Assembly: GCF_040361255.1 (NCBI RefSeq)
Contig: NZ_APNG01000011.1
Coordinates: 92,431 to 156,430, forward strand
Length of the DNA: 64,000 nt
Source of the DNA: Salinisphaera sp040361255
GTDB lineage: Bacteria > Pseudomonadota > Gammaproteobacteria > Nevskiales > Salinisphaeraceae
Direction: 5' to 3'
A program made the position numbers and the translations under genes. Of the stretch, positions 36,103 through 44,092 are shown one piece after another (positions within the stretch are counted from its first letter, which is position 1; each line of letters opens with the position of its first letter). The notes beneath the pieces were generated by a model. The model had not been told where the DNA came from and did no database searches. It worked only from the letters and a program-made list of their open reading frames with translations.

Positions 36103-36684
36103 ATGTCCAACCCTGACTCCACCGCCCCGATCGTGTCGTTCGACGACGAGCCGCTCATCCTCGTCGACAGCGACGACAACGTACTCGGCTACAAACCCAA
36201 GGCGGCTGCCCACGAAGGCGATGGCGTACTGCATCGCGCCTTTTCCATCTTTTTGTTCGACGACATGGGCCGGGTCTGGCTACAGCAGCGCGCGCCCGGT
36301 AAACAGCTATGGGGCGGCTACTGGGCCAACAGCTGCTGCAGCCACCCGCGCCGCGGCGAAACCGTCGACGATGCCGCCAGCCGGCGTTTGCACGAAGAAC
36401 TGGGCGTAAGCGCCGAACTCACATTTTTGTATCGCTTCGAATACCATGCCCATTTCGGCACCATCGGCGCCGAACACGAGCTGTGCTCGGTCTATGTCGC
36501 AAAATCGGATACGCCGGTGACCACCAATGCCAACGAGATCGCGGCCAGCCAGGCGGTTACGCCCGACACCCTGGATCGCGAATTGGCCGAGCATCCCGAG
36601 CGCTACACGCCCTGGCTGAAACTCGAATGGCCGCGTATTCGGGCCGATCACTGGGACACGGTCGAGCGCGTACTCGCCGATTAA
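36103..36684 (+). CDS. idi: Isopentenyl-diphosphate delta-isomerase, type 1
   Basis: A 193-aa Nudix-fold isomerase interconverting IPP and DMAPP. Key segments are the active-site cysteine in ANSCCSHPRRGE, the Nudix-like RRLHEELGV helix and the metal-binding acidic HFGTIGAEHELCSVYV. It starts at ATG 36103, 7 nt after the fused reductase/kinase stop, and closes the mevalonate operon. The mevalonate route yields only IPP, so this isomerase is needed here. The Nudix type contrasts with the FMN type 2 enzyme often paired with bacterial mevalonate genes. Confidence 0.95.
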   Translation: MSNPDSTAPIVSFDDEPLILVDSDDNVLGYKPKAAAHEGDGVLHRAFSIFLFDDMGRVWLQQRAPGKQLWGGYWANSCCSHPRRGETVDDAASRRLHEELGVSAELTFLYRFEYHAHFGTIGAEHELCSVYVAKSDTPVTTNANEIAASQAVTPDTLDRELAEHPERYTPWLKLEWPRIRADHWDTVERVLAD

Positions 36685-36693
36685 TTGCCGCCG

Positions 36694-37314
36694 TCAGACC
36701 GGCGGCGACTTGTGGGTAGCCGGCGTACCTGGCCGGCCGAGCCAGCCGAAAAGCGCCTGCGGCGTGTCCTCGTTCGTGATCGCGGCCTGGGCATAGCCGC
36801 TCGGCTGCGACAGGCCGACCACCCGCCAGCGGCCGTGGTCGCTGGCCAGAATATAGTGCGTCACCCGACGCCGGCCGTCGGGCATGACCAGAGCAGCTTC
36901 GACCTCGCGGGTGTCGCCGGCGAGCGTTCGCAGCCCGGATATCATGAAATGCTGACCGGCATAGTGGTCGTAGTCGTGTGCATAGCGCGCAATCAGCGTA
37001 TGTCGAAGCCGGGCCACATAGGCGTGACGCGCCTGCGCGCTCATCTGCGCCCATTGCCCGCCCAGGCGCCGGTGGGCAATCTGGGCGATATCGAAATCCG
37101 TATCGATACGTTGGGCGATGCGATGGTAGCGCTGATCGAAATCGAGCACGTCGCCCTGTTTCATCGTCGTGAGCAGCAGGCTGTCGAAACGCTCGACCAG
37201 CGCCGGGGCCGGCTCGCGGGCCGCCGCGTTCCACACGCCCAGACAAACCACCACGACAAGCGTTGCCAGCACGCAGCTCAAGGTGTTTCGCAACGTATTT
37301 CGACGCCGACGCAT
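36694..37314 (-). CDS. MlaC/Ttg2D-like periplasmic phospholipid-binding protein
   Basis: A 206-aa secreted protein with an N-terminal signal helix (about 12-32) and an MlaC-type domain: FDQRYHRIAQRIDTDFDIAQIAHRRLGGQW, the RLRHTLIARYAHDYDHYAGQHF helix pair and a C-terminal VVGLSQPSGYAQA. MlaC carries phospholipids between membranes; related HpnM proteins are linked to hopanoids. It stands alone here without mlaBDEF partners, inserted head-on between idi and ispA. Possible relation to isoprenoid lipids is only a guess. Confidence 0.8.
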   Translation of the reverse strand: MRRRRNTLRNTLSCVLATLVVVVCLGVWNAAAREPAPALVERFDSLLLTTMKQGDVLDFDQRYHRIAQRIDTDFDIAQIAHRRLGGQWAQMSAQARHAYVARLRHTLIARYAHDYDHYAGQHFMISGLRTLAGDTREVEAALVMPDGRRRVTHYILASDHGRWRVVGLSQPSGYAQAAITNEDTPQALFGWLGRPGTPATHKSPPV

Positions 37315-37526
37315 GTTCGTCTCCTGGGATGCCCGCCCACTCGCTCGTTCGATAGCGATGGACCACGCGGTGCCACCCGGAGTTCGCCGAGCGGCGCGCC
37401 CGTCATCGAATCTTCAAGCGGCGATCGCCCTTCGCGCGATCCGGCTATTTGACCGCTTCGCGCTTTAGTGGCTAGCTAGCGCGCCATCGTCTATCAAAGC
37501 GCCGCTCAACAACGGCTTGCCCGCCC

Positions 37527-38414
37527 ATGGCCACCGACGCATCCAACGCCTGTTCTGCCCGTATCGAAGCAGCACTCGAACGCGCGCTGCCCGGCGCCGA
37601 TACCGAACCGACACGGCTGCACGCGGCAATGCGCTATGCCGTGCTCGGCGGCGGCAAACGTATTCGCCCGCGGCTGGTCCATGCCACCGGCCAAACCCTC
37701 GGCATCGCCGCCGAACACCTGGATGCGCCGGCCACCGCGGTCGAACTCATCCATGCCTATTCGCTCATTCACGACGACCTGCCGGCCATGGACGACGATG
37801 CCCTGCGCCGCGGCCAGCCCACCGTGCATATCGCCTACGACGAGGCGACCGCCATTCTGGCCGGCGATGCCCTGCAAAGTCTGGCCTTCGAAGTGCTGGC
37901 GACGGATGTGAGCGTGGCCGACCGACCCGAGATCGCTGCCGCGCGTACGCATACGCTGGCGCTGGCCTGCGGCTCGCGCGGGATGGTGGGCGGGCAGGTG
38001 CTGGATATGGCCAGCGAAGGCAAGACGATCGACCAGGCCACGCTCGAACGCCTGCATCGGCACAAGACGGGCGCGCTGTTGCGTGCCTGCGTGCGTCTGG
38101 CCGCCGATACCCGGCCGTCGCTGGACGCCGATCGCCGCGCCGCGCTGGATCGCTTTGCCGAGCATATCGGGCTGGCGTTTCAGGTACGCGACGACGTGCT
38201 CGATATCGAATCCGATACGCAGACGCTGGGCAAGACACAGGGTGCGGATATCGCCCATGCCAAGGCCACCTATCCGGCCCTGCTCGGCCTGGACGCGGCG
38301 CGCGATTATGCAAACCGCCTGTACCAGGACGCGCTCGCGGCGCTGGCGCCATTCGGCGACGATGCCGACCCGCTACGCGCAATCGCCACCGAGATCGTCA
38401 AGCGCGACCATTAG
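37527..38414 (+). CDS. ispA: Farnesyl/geranyl diphosphate synthase (IspA-type)
   Basis: A 295-aa trans-prenyltransferase that chains IPP onto DMAPP. The first aspartate-rich motif is DDLPAMDDD (83-91), with RRG after it. The second is DDVLD near 227. GGGKRIRP (41-48) binds IPP. Residues just before the first motif (AYSLIH) fit a C15 short-chain enzyme, though C20 cannot be excluded. It is placed after the mevalonate genes and lacks the xseB and dxs neighbours usual in Gammaproteobacteria. ATG 37527. Confidence 0.93.
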   Translation: MATDASNACSARIEAALERALPGADTEPTRLHAAMRYAVLGGGKRIRPRLVHATGQTLGIAAEHLDAPATAVELIHAYSLIHDDLPAMDDDALRRGQPTVHIAYDEATAILAGDALQSLAFEVLATDVSVADRPEIAAARTHTLALACGSRGMVGGQVLDMASEGKTIDQATLERLHRHKTGALLRACVRLAADTRPSLDADRRAALDRFAEHIGLAFQVRDDVLDIESDTQTLGKTQGADIAHAKATYPALLGLDAARDYANRLYQDALAALAPFGDDADPLRAIATEIVKRDH

Positions 38415-38432
38415 CCGCGCGCGCCGATCGGC

Positions 38433-39050
38433 TCAGGCGCCCACAACCGCAACGCGCTCGCCGTCGACAATCACCGCCTGCGTATTGCTCAAGGGCCGAA
38501 GCGCGAGCGTTGCACCATACGTGGCCATGATCTGTTCGGCGGCCTCGGCAAACGGGGCGTTGCCGTAATGCGGAACCGGAAAGAAGTCGATCAGCCCCAG
38601 CCCGGTCAAGGCATCCAGATCGGGGGCCGCCGCGGGATCGTCCATAAACCGCACGTATTCGATATGCGGTGCGATGACCATCGCCCCCGCCGATTCACCC
38701 AGGTAGGGCGTGCCCAACTCGACTTGCCGAACCAGCGCCTGGTCGGCACCTGTTCTTCGCAGCTCCTGGAGCAGATAGAACGTATTGCCGCCGCTGACAT
38801 AGATATAGTCGTTGTCTTGCAGCGTGCGGCGTGTCTGTTCGCGCGTGGCCGTGGAAATATCCAGCGCGTCGACTTCGAGGCCCTGACGCTGTAACGCCTG
38901 CCGGCCCTGCTCGACATAGAAATTCACACGTTCGACCACACTGGCCGTGGCGATGAAGGTCACACGCTTGCCCGCGCAGTCGTCGCCGACGAATCGTGCG
39001 AACTCATCTGCGACCTGGGCAAACGAGGACGACAGAAAAAGCCTTTTCAT
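38433..39050 (-). CDS. Peptidase S51 family (dipeptidase E-like)
   Basis: A 205-aa cytoplasmic serine hydrolase of the PepE fold. The nucleophile elbow is LGESAGA with S120, and IYVSGGNTFYLLQEL and the start MKRLFLSSSF are typical. PepE cleaves Asp-X dipeptides; cyanophycinases share the family but are larger. Start ATG 39050 is preferred over the codon four residues upstream. It converges with ispA. Confidence 0.82.
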   Translation of the reverse strand: MKRLFLSSSFAQVADEFARFVGDDCAGKRVTFIATASVVERVNFYVEQGRQALQRQGLEVDALDISTATREQTRRTLQDNDYIYVSGGNTFYLLQELRRTGADQALVRQVELGTPYLGESAGAMVIAPHIEYVRFMDDPAAAPDLDALTGLGLIDFFPVPHYGNAPFAEAAEQIMATYGATLALRPLSNTQAVIVDGERVAVVGA

Positions 39051-39096
39051 CGGCCACCCCATCCCGCATGCATAAAAACGATTGGCGTGCAGCAGC

Positions 39097-39627
39097 TCAC
39101 GACGCGCCCGAATGCAGGCCCAGCGTGCGTAGCCGAAGCACCCACCGACCCAGCGAACGCGCGCCGCACACGACGGCTATCGCCAGCACGCAACGCAGGG
39201 CCAGCGCCGCCACCTGCCACCACGGATCGTGCGCCGTAAACGCGGTACCGGTTTGCCGACTTACGACCAGCGCCTGGACCGCGCTCCATGTCAATTGCGG
39301 CAGACCGTGAATCAGCACGACCACGCCGGCCACGCCAAAGGCCGTCGCCGCGACCGCCTCGGCGCTCAAACCGCCCGGCTCGATAGCCCCCGCACTGGCG
39401 CGCGTCATACGGTCCGCAAGCCACGGCGCGCCAAGCCACATCAACGCCGCCAGCACGACCGGCACGACCAGTTGCAGCAGCACGCTCAGCTGTACCAATG
39501 ACGGGTCATCGACCGACTGACTCGCCCAGAGGTAGGGCACACTCTGGGCCGCGACCAAAAGGCCGCGTACGACCAGATAGAACGCAATCAGCCGTACGCC
39601 GATGAGGGCCAGATCACGGGTCGCCAT
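39097..39627 (-). CDS. Uncharacterised four-helix inner-membrane protein
   Basis: I do not recognise this 176-aa protein. It has four hydrophobic segments (about 8-28, 47-65, 88-110 and 136-156) joined by short polar loops and a basic C-terminus. It follows the DUF4139 gene with a 3-nt gap and so belongs to the same operon as that secreted protein and the AmpG-like permease. No catalytic motif is visible. Confidence 0.7.
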   Translation of the reverse strand: MATRDLALIGVRLIAFYLVVRGLLVAAQSVPYLWASQSVDDPSLVQLSVLLQLVVPVVLAALMWLGAPWLADRMTRASAGAIEPGGLSAEAVAATAFGVAGVVVLIHGLPQLTWSAVQALVVSRQTGTAFTAHDPWWQVAALALRCVLAIAVVCGARSLGRWVLRLRTLGLHSGAS

Positions 39628-39630
39628 CGG

Positions 39631-41001
39631 CTAGTTCTCCCAACTCACCGTATAGCGAACGGTCTGTTCACCATTGGCTGGCACATCGACCTGCCACTGG
39701 GCGGTATTCGCCGGGGCGTCATCGGCGACCGTCGGTTGCGCCGATTCGATACGCGCGCCCTCGGGTAGGTGTTCGATGACCTCGACGCTCGCGCTATCGG
39801 CGCTGGCGTTGTGCAAGGTGATCTCGATCGTGCGTCGACGCGCGTTCTCGCCGGTCTTGCGATCCTCGACCAGGCGACGCTCGCTGGTCAGGTCGAAAGC
39901 CGTACCGAGCGTGAGCGTGACCGGCGCCTGTTTGGGCGTGTCGCCAATACGGTCTTCGCCCATCAGATTGGCCGCGCCGCTGCTGTCGTAGACCCGCACC
40001 ACGCCGGCCGGCAGCGGCACATCGGCATTATTGTCGAAGGCCAGACGGATCTGGGCATGGCTGCGCTGGCTGTCGCGGCTGATCGAATAGAAGCTGTTCT
40101 CAAAGCGATAGCTGCGTGTGGCCTCGAAGGTTTTCGGCACCATGATCGACACCGCACGAATGCCGCCGGCAGCGACCTCGATGCCGTTGTCGAGCGCATA
40201 GCGATAGGTATCGCCGCTGGCCTGGGGCGCACCGGCATCGCTGGCCTTGGCCTCGGCGCGCGCCATCATCATCGGTGCGGGCGCATTGCCCGTGCTACGC
40301 GCGACATCGCCGGCGACCAGCCATGCCTTGTCGGCGGCCAATCGCGCGCCGGCGCTATTGTCGATTACCGCCATGCTGGCCAGTTCCAGCTGGCCGGCCT
40401 GGGCATCGAAACGCCCAGTATAACTGGCCTGCCAACTCGGCCCGTCGATCTGATAGGTCGCGGTCAGTGCCTGCTTGCCGGCCTTGTCGGCGTCGATATC
40501 CAGGCTAAGCCCGGCGGCGCTGTCGTCGCCGGCCGGCCAGGTGATACGCCAGGGCGAATTCGGACCCAAGCGTTCGATATGATCATCCACGCGTACCAGC
40601 AGCGTGTCACCATTGGCCGCCACCAGCGTAGCCTCGCGCGCGCTGGCATCGCCTTCGTCATTGGCCGGCAGCAGCGTAACCGGCTGGCCGATACGCGCGG
40701 CCAGCAGCCCCTGACCGCTGTCATCGGGCATATTCGTACTCAGCCCGGTCAGGCGCACGCCCTCGCCTTCGAGCCAGAGCGTATCCGCGCGCAGGCGCCC
40801 GGAGATCGGCCAGCCAATGGTCTGGGCACCGGACTTGAGCGGGATATCGCGCGTGGTCTGCACCACTGCGGCGCCGCGGTTGTACAAGGCCATGGCATCG
40901 ACCCGGCTCTGATCGGCCGGCGTGGCCGCGAATACAGCCAGCGGTACGAGGCTGGCCGGCAACACGACCAAAGCTTTGAGCCAGTGATTCGAATGCTTCA
41001 T
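39631..41001 (-). CDS. Secreted DUF4139 domain protein
   Basis: A 456-aa exported protein with a signal peptide ending near AVFAA (about residue 25) and a largely beta structure. The middle WQASYTGRF, the ATRSYRFENSFYS segment and the C-terminal hybrid PLPAGVVRVYD and VEVIEHLPEGARI fit DUF4139, a domain of unknown function also seen in mucoidy-inhibitor-like proteins. It overlaps the permease gene by four bases (ATGA), so the two are probably co-translated. Confidence 0.75.
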   Translation of the reverse strand: MKHSNHWLKALVVLPASLVPLAVFAATPADQSRVDAMALYNRGAAVVQTTRDIPLKSGAQTIGWPISGRLRADTLWLEGEGVRLTGLSTNMPDDSGQGLLAARIGQPVTLLPANDEGDASAREATLVAANGDTLLVRVDDHIERLGPNSPWRITWPAGDDSAAGLSLDIDADKAGKQALTATYQIDGPSWQASYTGRFDAQAGQLELASMAVIDNSAGARLAADKAWLVAGDVARSTGNAPAPMMMARAEAKASDAGAPQASGDTYRYALDNGIEVAAGGIRAVSIMVPKTFEATRSYRFENSFYSISRDSQRSHAQIRLAFDNNADVPLPAGVVRVYDSSGAANLMGEDRIGDTPKQAPVTLTLGTAFDLTSERRLVEDRKTGENARRRTIEITLHNASADSASVEVIEHLPEGARIESAQPTVADDAPANTAQWQVDVPANGEQTVRYTVSWEN

Positions 41002-42512
41002 GACGCCGATTCCTGTGGTTTATGAGCCGGTTGTTCATGCCGGTGAATATAAAACAGCCATACCGCCAGCAAAATCGCGGGCACGCCCGCCAGCGCGGTG
41101 TAGCTGAAAAACGGCAGATAGCCGAAGTTGTCGACCACCCAGCCCGAATAACCGCCGATATATTTGCCGGGCAAAGTCATTAGCGATGAAAACAGGGCGT
41201 ACTGGGTTGCCGTGTATTGAGTATTCGTCAGGCTAGATAAATAGGCGATGAACGCGGAGCCGGCCATACCACCCGACAGATTATCCGCAGATACGGTCAG
41301 CGCCAGCGACAGCAGCCCCGGATTACCCGGCTGCCAGGGCGTATTCAGAAACGGCGTCCACAAAAAAGCAGCACTGTCGCCGCGGGTGGCCATATCCATC
41401 AGCCCGGTACTGAACAGCAGCAGACTCTGCGCATCCGGCGCCTGCGAAGCCAGCCAGGCAAAAGCGAGATTGGTCGCGGCCGCAAGAATGGCACTGGCCA
41501 GCAGCGGCTTGAGAATGCCGTAGCGCACGATCAGCACGCCGCCCAGCGCCGCGCCGCCGAGGGTCATGGCAATGCCGAACAGCTTGGTCACGCTCGCGAT
41601 TTCGTTGAGCGAATAATGCATGTCCAGATAGAACGGGTTGGCCATCACGCCGAGCGTGATATCGGTCACCCGGAACAGGCTCACGAACAACAGAATGATG
41701 ATCGCCGGCATGCCGTAGCGGGCGAAGAAATCCACCAGCGGACACACCACCGCGCCCAGCACCCAGCCATAGGCGCCGCGCACCGGCTCGGGCAGAAAAC
41801 CACACCGTTGCAGATGCGCCTTCACCCAGGGCTCTTCCGGCAGCAGCGACGCTCGCGCCGAGGCTTCCGGTTCGGCGACCAGCAACACGGTCACCATGCC
41901 CACGCCGACGAGCCCGGCCATGACGAAATACGTGAACGGCCAGGATGTGCCCGAGGCGATATAGAACGCGCCCGCGCCAGCGGTGAGCAACGCGATGCGA
42001 TAGCCGGCCTGATAGGTGGCCGCCATCGCGCCCTGAATACTTTCGTCTACCGCCTCGATACGCCAGGCATCGATCGCCACATCCTGGGTGGCCGAGGAAA
42101 ACGCCACCAGCAAACCGAACCAGGCAAGCGCAGCGAGATTCTGGGTGGGGTCGGTCGTCGCCATCGCGATCAGACCGGCCATGAGCCCACATTGAGCCAA
42201 TAGCATCCAGGCCCGGCGCCGGCCCAGCAGACGGCCAAGTACGGGCAGCGGCAGGCGATCGACCACCGGCGCCCAGAAAAACTTGATCGAGTACATCATC
42301 CCGATCCACGAGAAGAACCCGATCGTGGTCTTGGACACGCCCTCCTGGGCCAGCCAGGCCGAGAGCGTGGAAAACACCAGCAGAAACGGCAGCCCCGAGG
42401 CGAAGCCGAGAAAGGCCATGCCGATGACCCGCGGCTGGGCATAGACTTCGAGCGCCGCGCGCCAGTCACGCCGGCCCTTGCCTGCGGTGTCGAGGCCTTC
42501 AGAAGTCGACAT
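40998..42512 (-). CDS. ampG: AmpG-like muropeptide permease (MFS)
   Basis: A protein of about 504 aa with 12-14 hydrophobic helices. The first loop and helices read FLGFASGLPFLLVFSTLSAWL and SWIGMMYSIKFFWAPVVDRL, characteristic of AmpG, which imports anhydro-muropeptides for peptidoglycan recycling. SSATQDVAIDAWRIE is also conserved. I start at ATG 42512, which overlaps the exonuclease stop by 14 nt; the alternative start is three codons upstream. In some bacteria AmpG influences beta-lactamase induction; no ampR/ampC is in this window. Confidence 0.88.
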   Translation of the reverse strand: MSTSEGLDTAGKGRRDWRAALEVYAQPRVIGMAFLGFASGLPFLLVFSTLSAWLAQEGVSKTTIGFFSWIGMMYSIKFFWAPVVDRLPLPVLGRLLGRRRAWMLLAQCGLMAGLIAMATTDPTQNLAALAWFGLLVAFSSATQDVAIDAWRIEAVDESIQGAMAATYQAGYRIALLTAGAGAFYIASGTSWPFTYFVMAGLVGVGMVTVLLVAEPEASARASLLPEEPWVKAHLQRCGFLPEPVRGAYGWVLGAVVCPLVDFFARYGMPAIIILLFVSLFRVTDITLGVMANPFYLDMHYSLNEIASVTKLFGIAMTLGGAALGGVLIVRYGILKPLLASAILAAATNLAFAWLASQAPDAQSLLLFSTGLMDMATRGDSAAFLWTPFLNTPWQPGNPGLLSLALTVSADNLSGGMAGSAFIAYLSSLTNTQYTATQYALFSSLMTLPGKYIGGYSGWVVDNFGYLPFFSYTALAGVPAILLAVWLFYIHRHEQPAHKPQESAS

Positions 42513-43290
42513 CGTAATCAATCGTCAGCGGGGCATGATCGGAGAGCCGTTCGGCGCGATATACCGATTCGGCGGTGGCCTTGGCCGCCAGATTGGGGGT
42601 GGCCACGTGATAGTCGATGCGCCACCCGACGTTGTTGTCCCAAGCCCGCCCGCGATTGGACCACCAGGTGAACTGATCCTCGTTCGGGTTGATTTCGCGA
42701 AACACGTCGACCAGGCCCATCTCGCCGAACAGCCGGTCCATCCATTCGCGCTCGTGGGGCAGAAAGCCCGAATTCTTCTTGTTGTTCTTCCAGTTCTTGA
42801 GATCGATTTCCTTGTGCGCGATGTTCCAGTCGCCACAGACCAGATAATCCCCGGGCGCGGCCGCACGCGCCGCCAGCAGCTCCGGGAAATGCAGCAGATA
42901 GCGCTCCTTGGAATCCTGGCGATGATCGCCCGACGAACCCGAGGGCGCATACAGGCTGGCAATGCTCAGATCGCCGTCTGGCATCTTGAAGCGCGCCTCG
43001 ATATAGCGGCCCTCGGCGTCGAATTCCTCGTGGCCCATGCCACGGATGATCTCATCGGGTTCGCGCCTGGAATAGATCGCAACACCCGAATAGCCCTTGC
43101 GATTGGTCGCCTCTTCATAGAAGCAGTGATAGCCCTCGGGCCAGAACGCGGCCACCCCCTCAAGCTGATGCTGCTGGGCCTTGAGTTCCTGGATACAGAC
43201 CACGTCCGGGTCCTGGGTGGCCATCCACTCGAAAAACCCCTTGCGCTGCGCGGCACGAATACCGTTGGCGTTGAAGGACATGACCCGCAT
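42499..43290 (-). CDS. xthA: Exodeoxyribonuclease III (AP endonuclease)
   Basis: A 263-aa enzyme of the exonuclease/endonuclease/phosphatase family that cuts at abasic sites. Catalytic signatures are SFNANGIRAA, CIQELKAQ (metal-binding Glu), SLYAPSG, VCGDWNIAH (Asp/Asn) and LSDHAPLTID (catalytic His). Start ATG 43290; upstream open codons overlap the promoter region. It diverges from pyrE, a common neighbour of the xthA/crc-type genes in Gammaproteobacteria. Confidence 0.94.
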   Translation of the reverse strand: MRVMSFNANGIRAAQRKGFFEWMATQDPDVVCIQELKAQQHQLEGVAAFWPEGYHCFYEEATNRKGYSGVAIYSRREPDEIIRGMGHEEFDAEGRYIEARFKMPDGDLSIASLYAPSGSSGDHRQDSKERYLLHFPELLAARAAAPGDYLVCGDWNIAHKEIDLKNWKNNKKNSGFLPHEREWMDRLFGEMGLVDVFREINPNEDQFTWWSNRGRAWDNNVGWRIDYHVATPNLAAKATAESVYRAERLSDHAPLTIDYDVDF

Positions 43291-43438
43291 CGACGTTCCC
43301 TTGTTTGACCTGTTTGGCTTGATTGACAAGCGCTTGCGCGCGGCGGACCGTCTCGGTGACGGCTCGCCGCTGCGCCGCGCAGGCCTTATCATACGTGCTT
43401 GCCAAGCCCGTACGATCCAACCACGCCGGGAACTGCCC

Positions 43439-44092
43439 ATGTCTGCGCCGCCCACCGACCATAGCCAGGATTTTCTGGCCCTTGCCGCTACCTACGACGC
43501 GCTCAAGTTCGGCGAGTTCCAGCTCAAGTCGGGTCGTGTGAGCCCCTACTTCTTCAATATGGGCGCGATCGCCTCCGGCGCCGGCATGAAACGCCTGGCC
43601 GCCGGCTATGCCGCGGCGCTCACGCATGCCGGCATCGACTACGACAGCCTGTTTGGCCCCGCTTATAAAGGTATCCCGCTGGTGGCCACTGTCGCCTGTG
43701 CGCTCGCCGATCACGGCCGCGACGTCCCGTTCACCTACAACCGCAAGGAAGCCAAGGATCACGGCGAAGGCGGCACGCTGGTCGGCGCGCCGCTGGGCCA
43801 GCGCGTGGTGATCGTCGACGACGTCATGACCGCCGGCACTGCCGTGCGCGAAGCCATCGCCATGATTCGCAACGCCGGCAGCGAAGTCGCCGGCGTGCTC
43901 ATTGCGCTCGATCGCCAGGAACGCGGCACGGATGCGCGCTCGCCGCTGCAGGCACTGGCTGAAGACGAAGGCATTCCCACGGTCGCCGTGGCCAATCTCG
44001 ACGATGTGATCGGCTATGCCGAACGCGCCGGGCTGGACGACGACAGGCTGGCCGCAATCAAACGCTATCGCGACGAGTACGGCGTCGCGTGA
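43439..44092 (+). CDS. pyrE: Orotate phosphoribosyltransferase
   Basis: A 217-aa enzyme of pyrimidine synthesis transferring phosphoribose from PRPP to orotate. The PRPP signature VVIVDDVMTAGTAVRE is intact, with FGPAYKGIPL and the catalytic loop YNRKEAKDHGEGG. ATG 43439 is chosen; upstream open codons belong to the divergent promoter area. Its stop overlaps the next start by four bases (GTGA). Confidence 0.95.
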   Translation: MSAPPTDHSQDFLALAATYDALKFGEFQLKSGRVSPYFFNMGAIASGAGMKRLAAGYAAALTHAGIDYDSLFGPAYKGIPLVATVACALADHGRDVPFTYNRKEAKDHGEGGTLVGAPLGQRVVIVDDVMTAGTAVREAIAMIRNAGSEVAGVLIALDRQERGTDARSPLQALAEDEGIPTVAVANLDDVIGYAERAGLDDDRLAAIKRYRDEYGVA

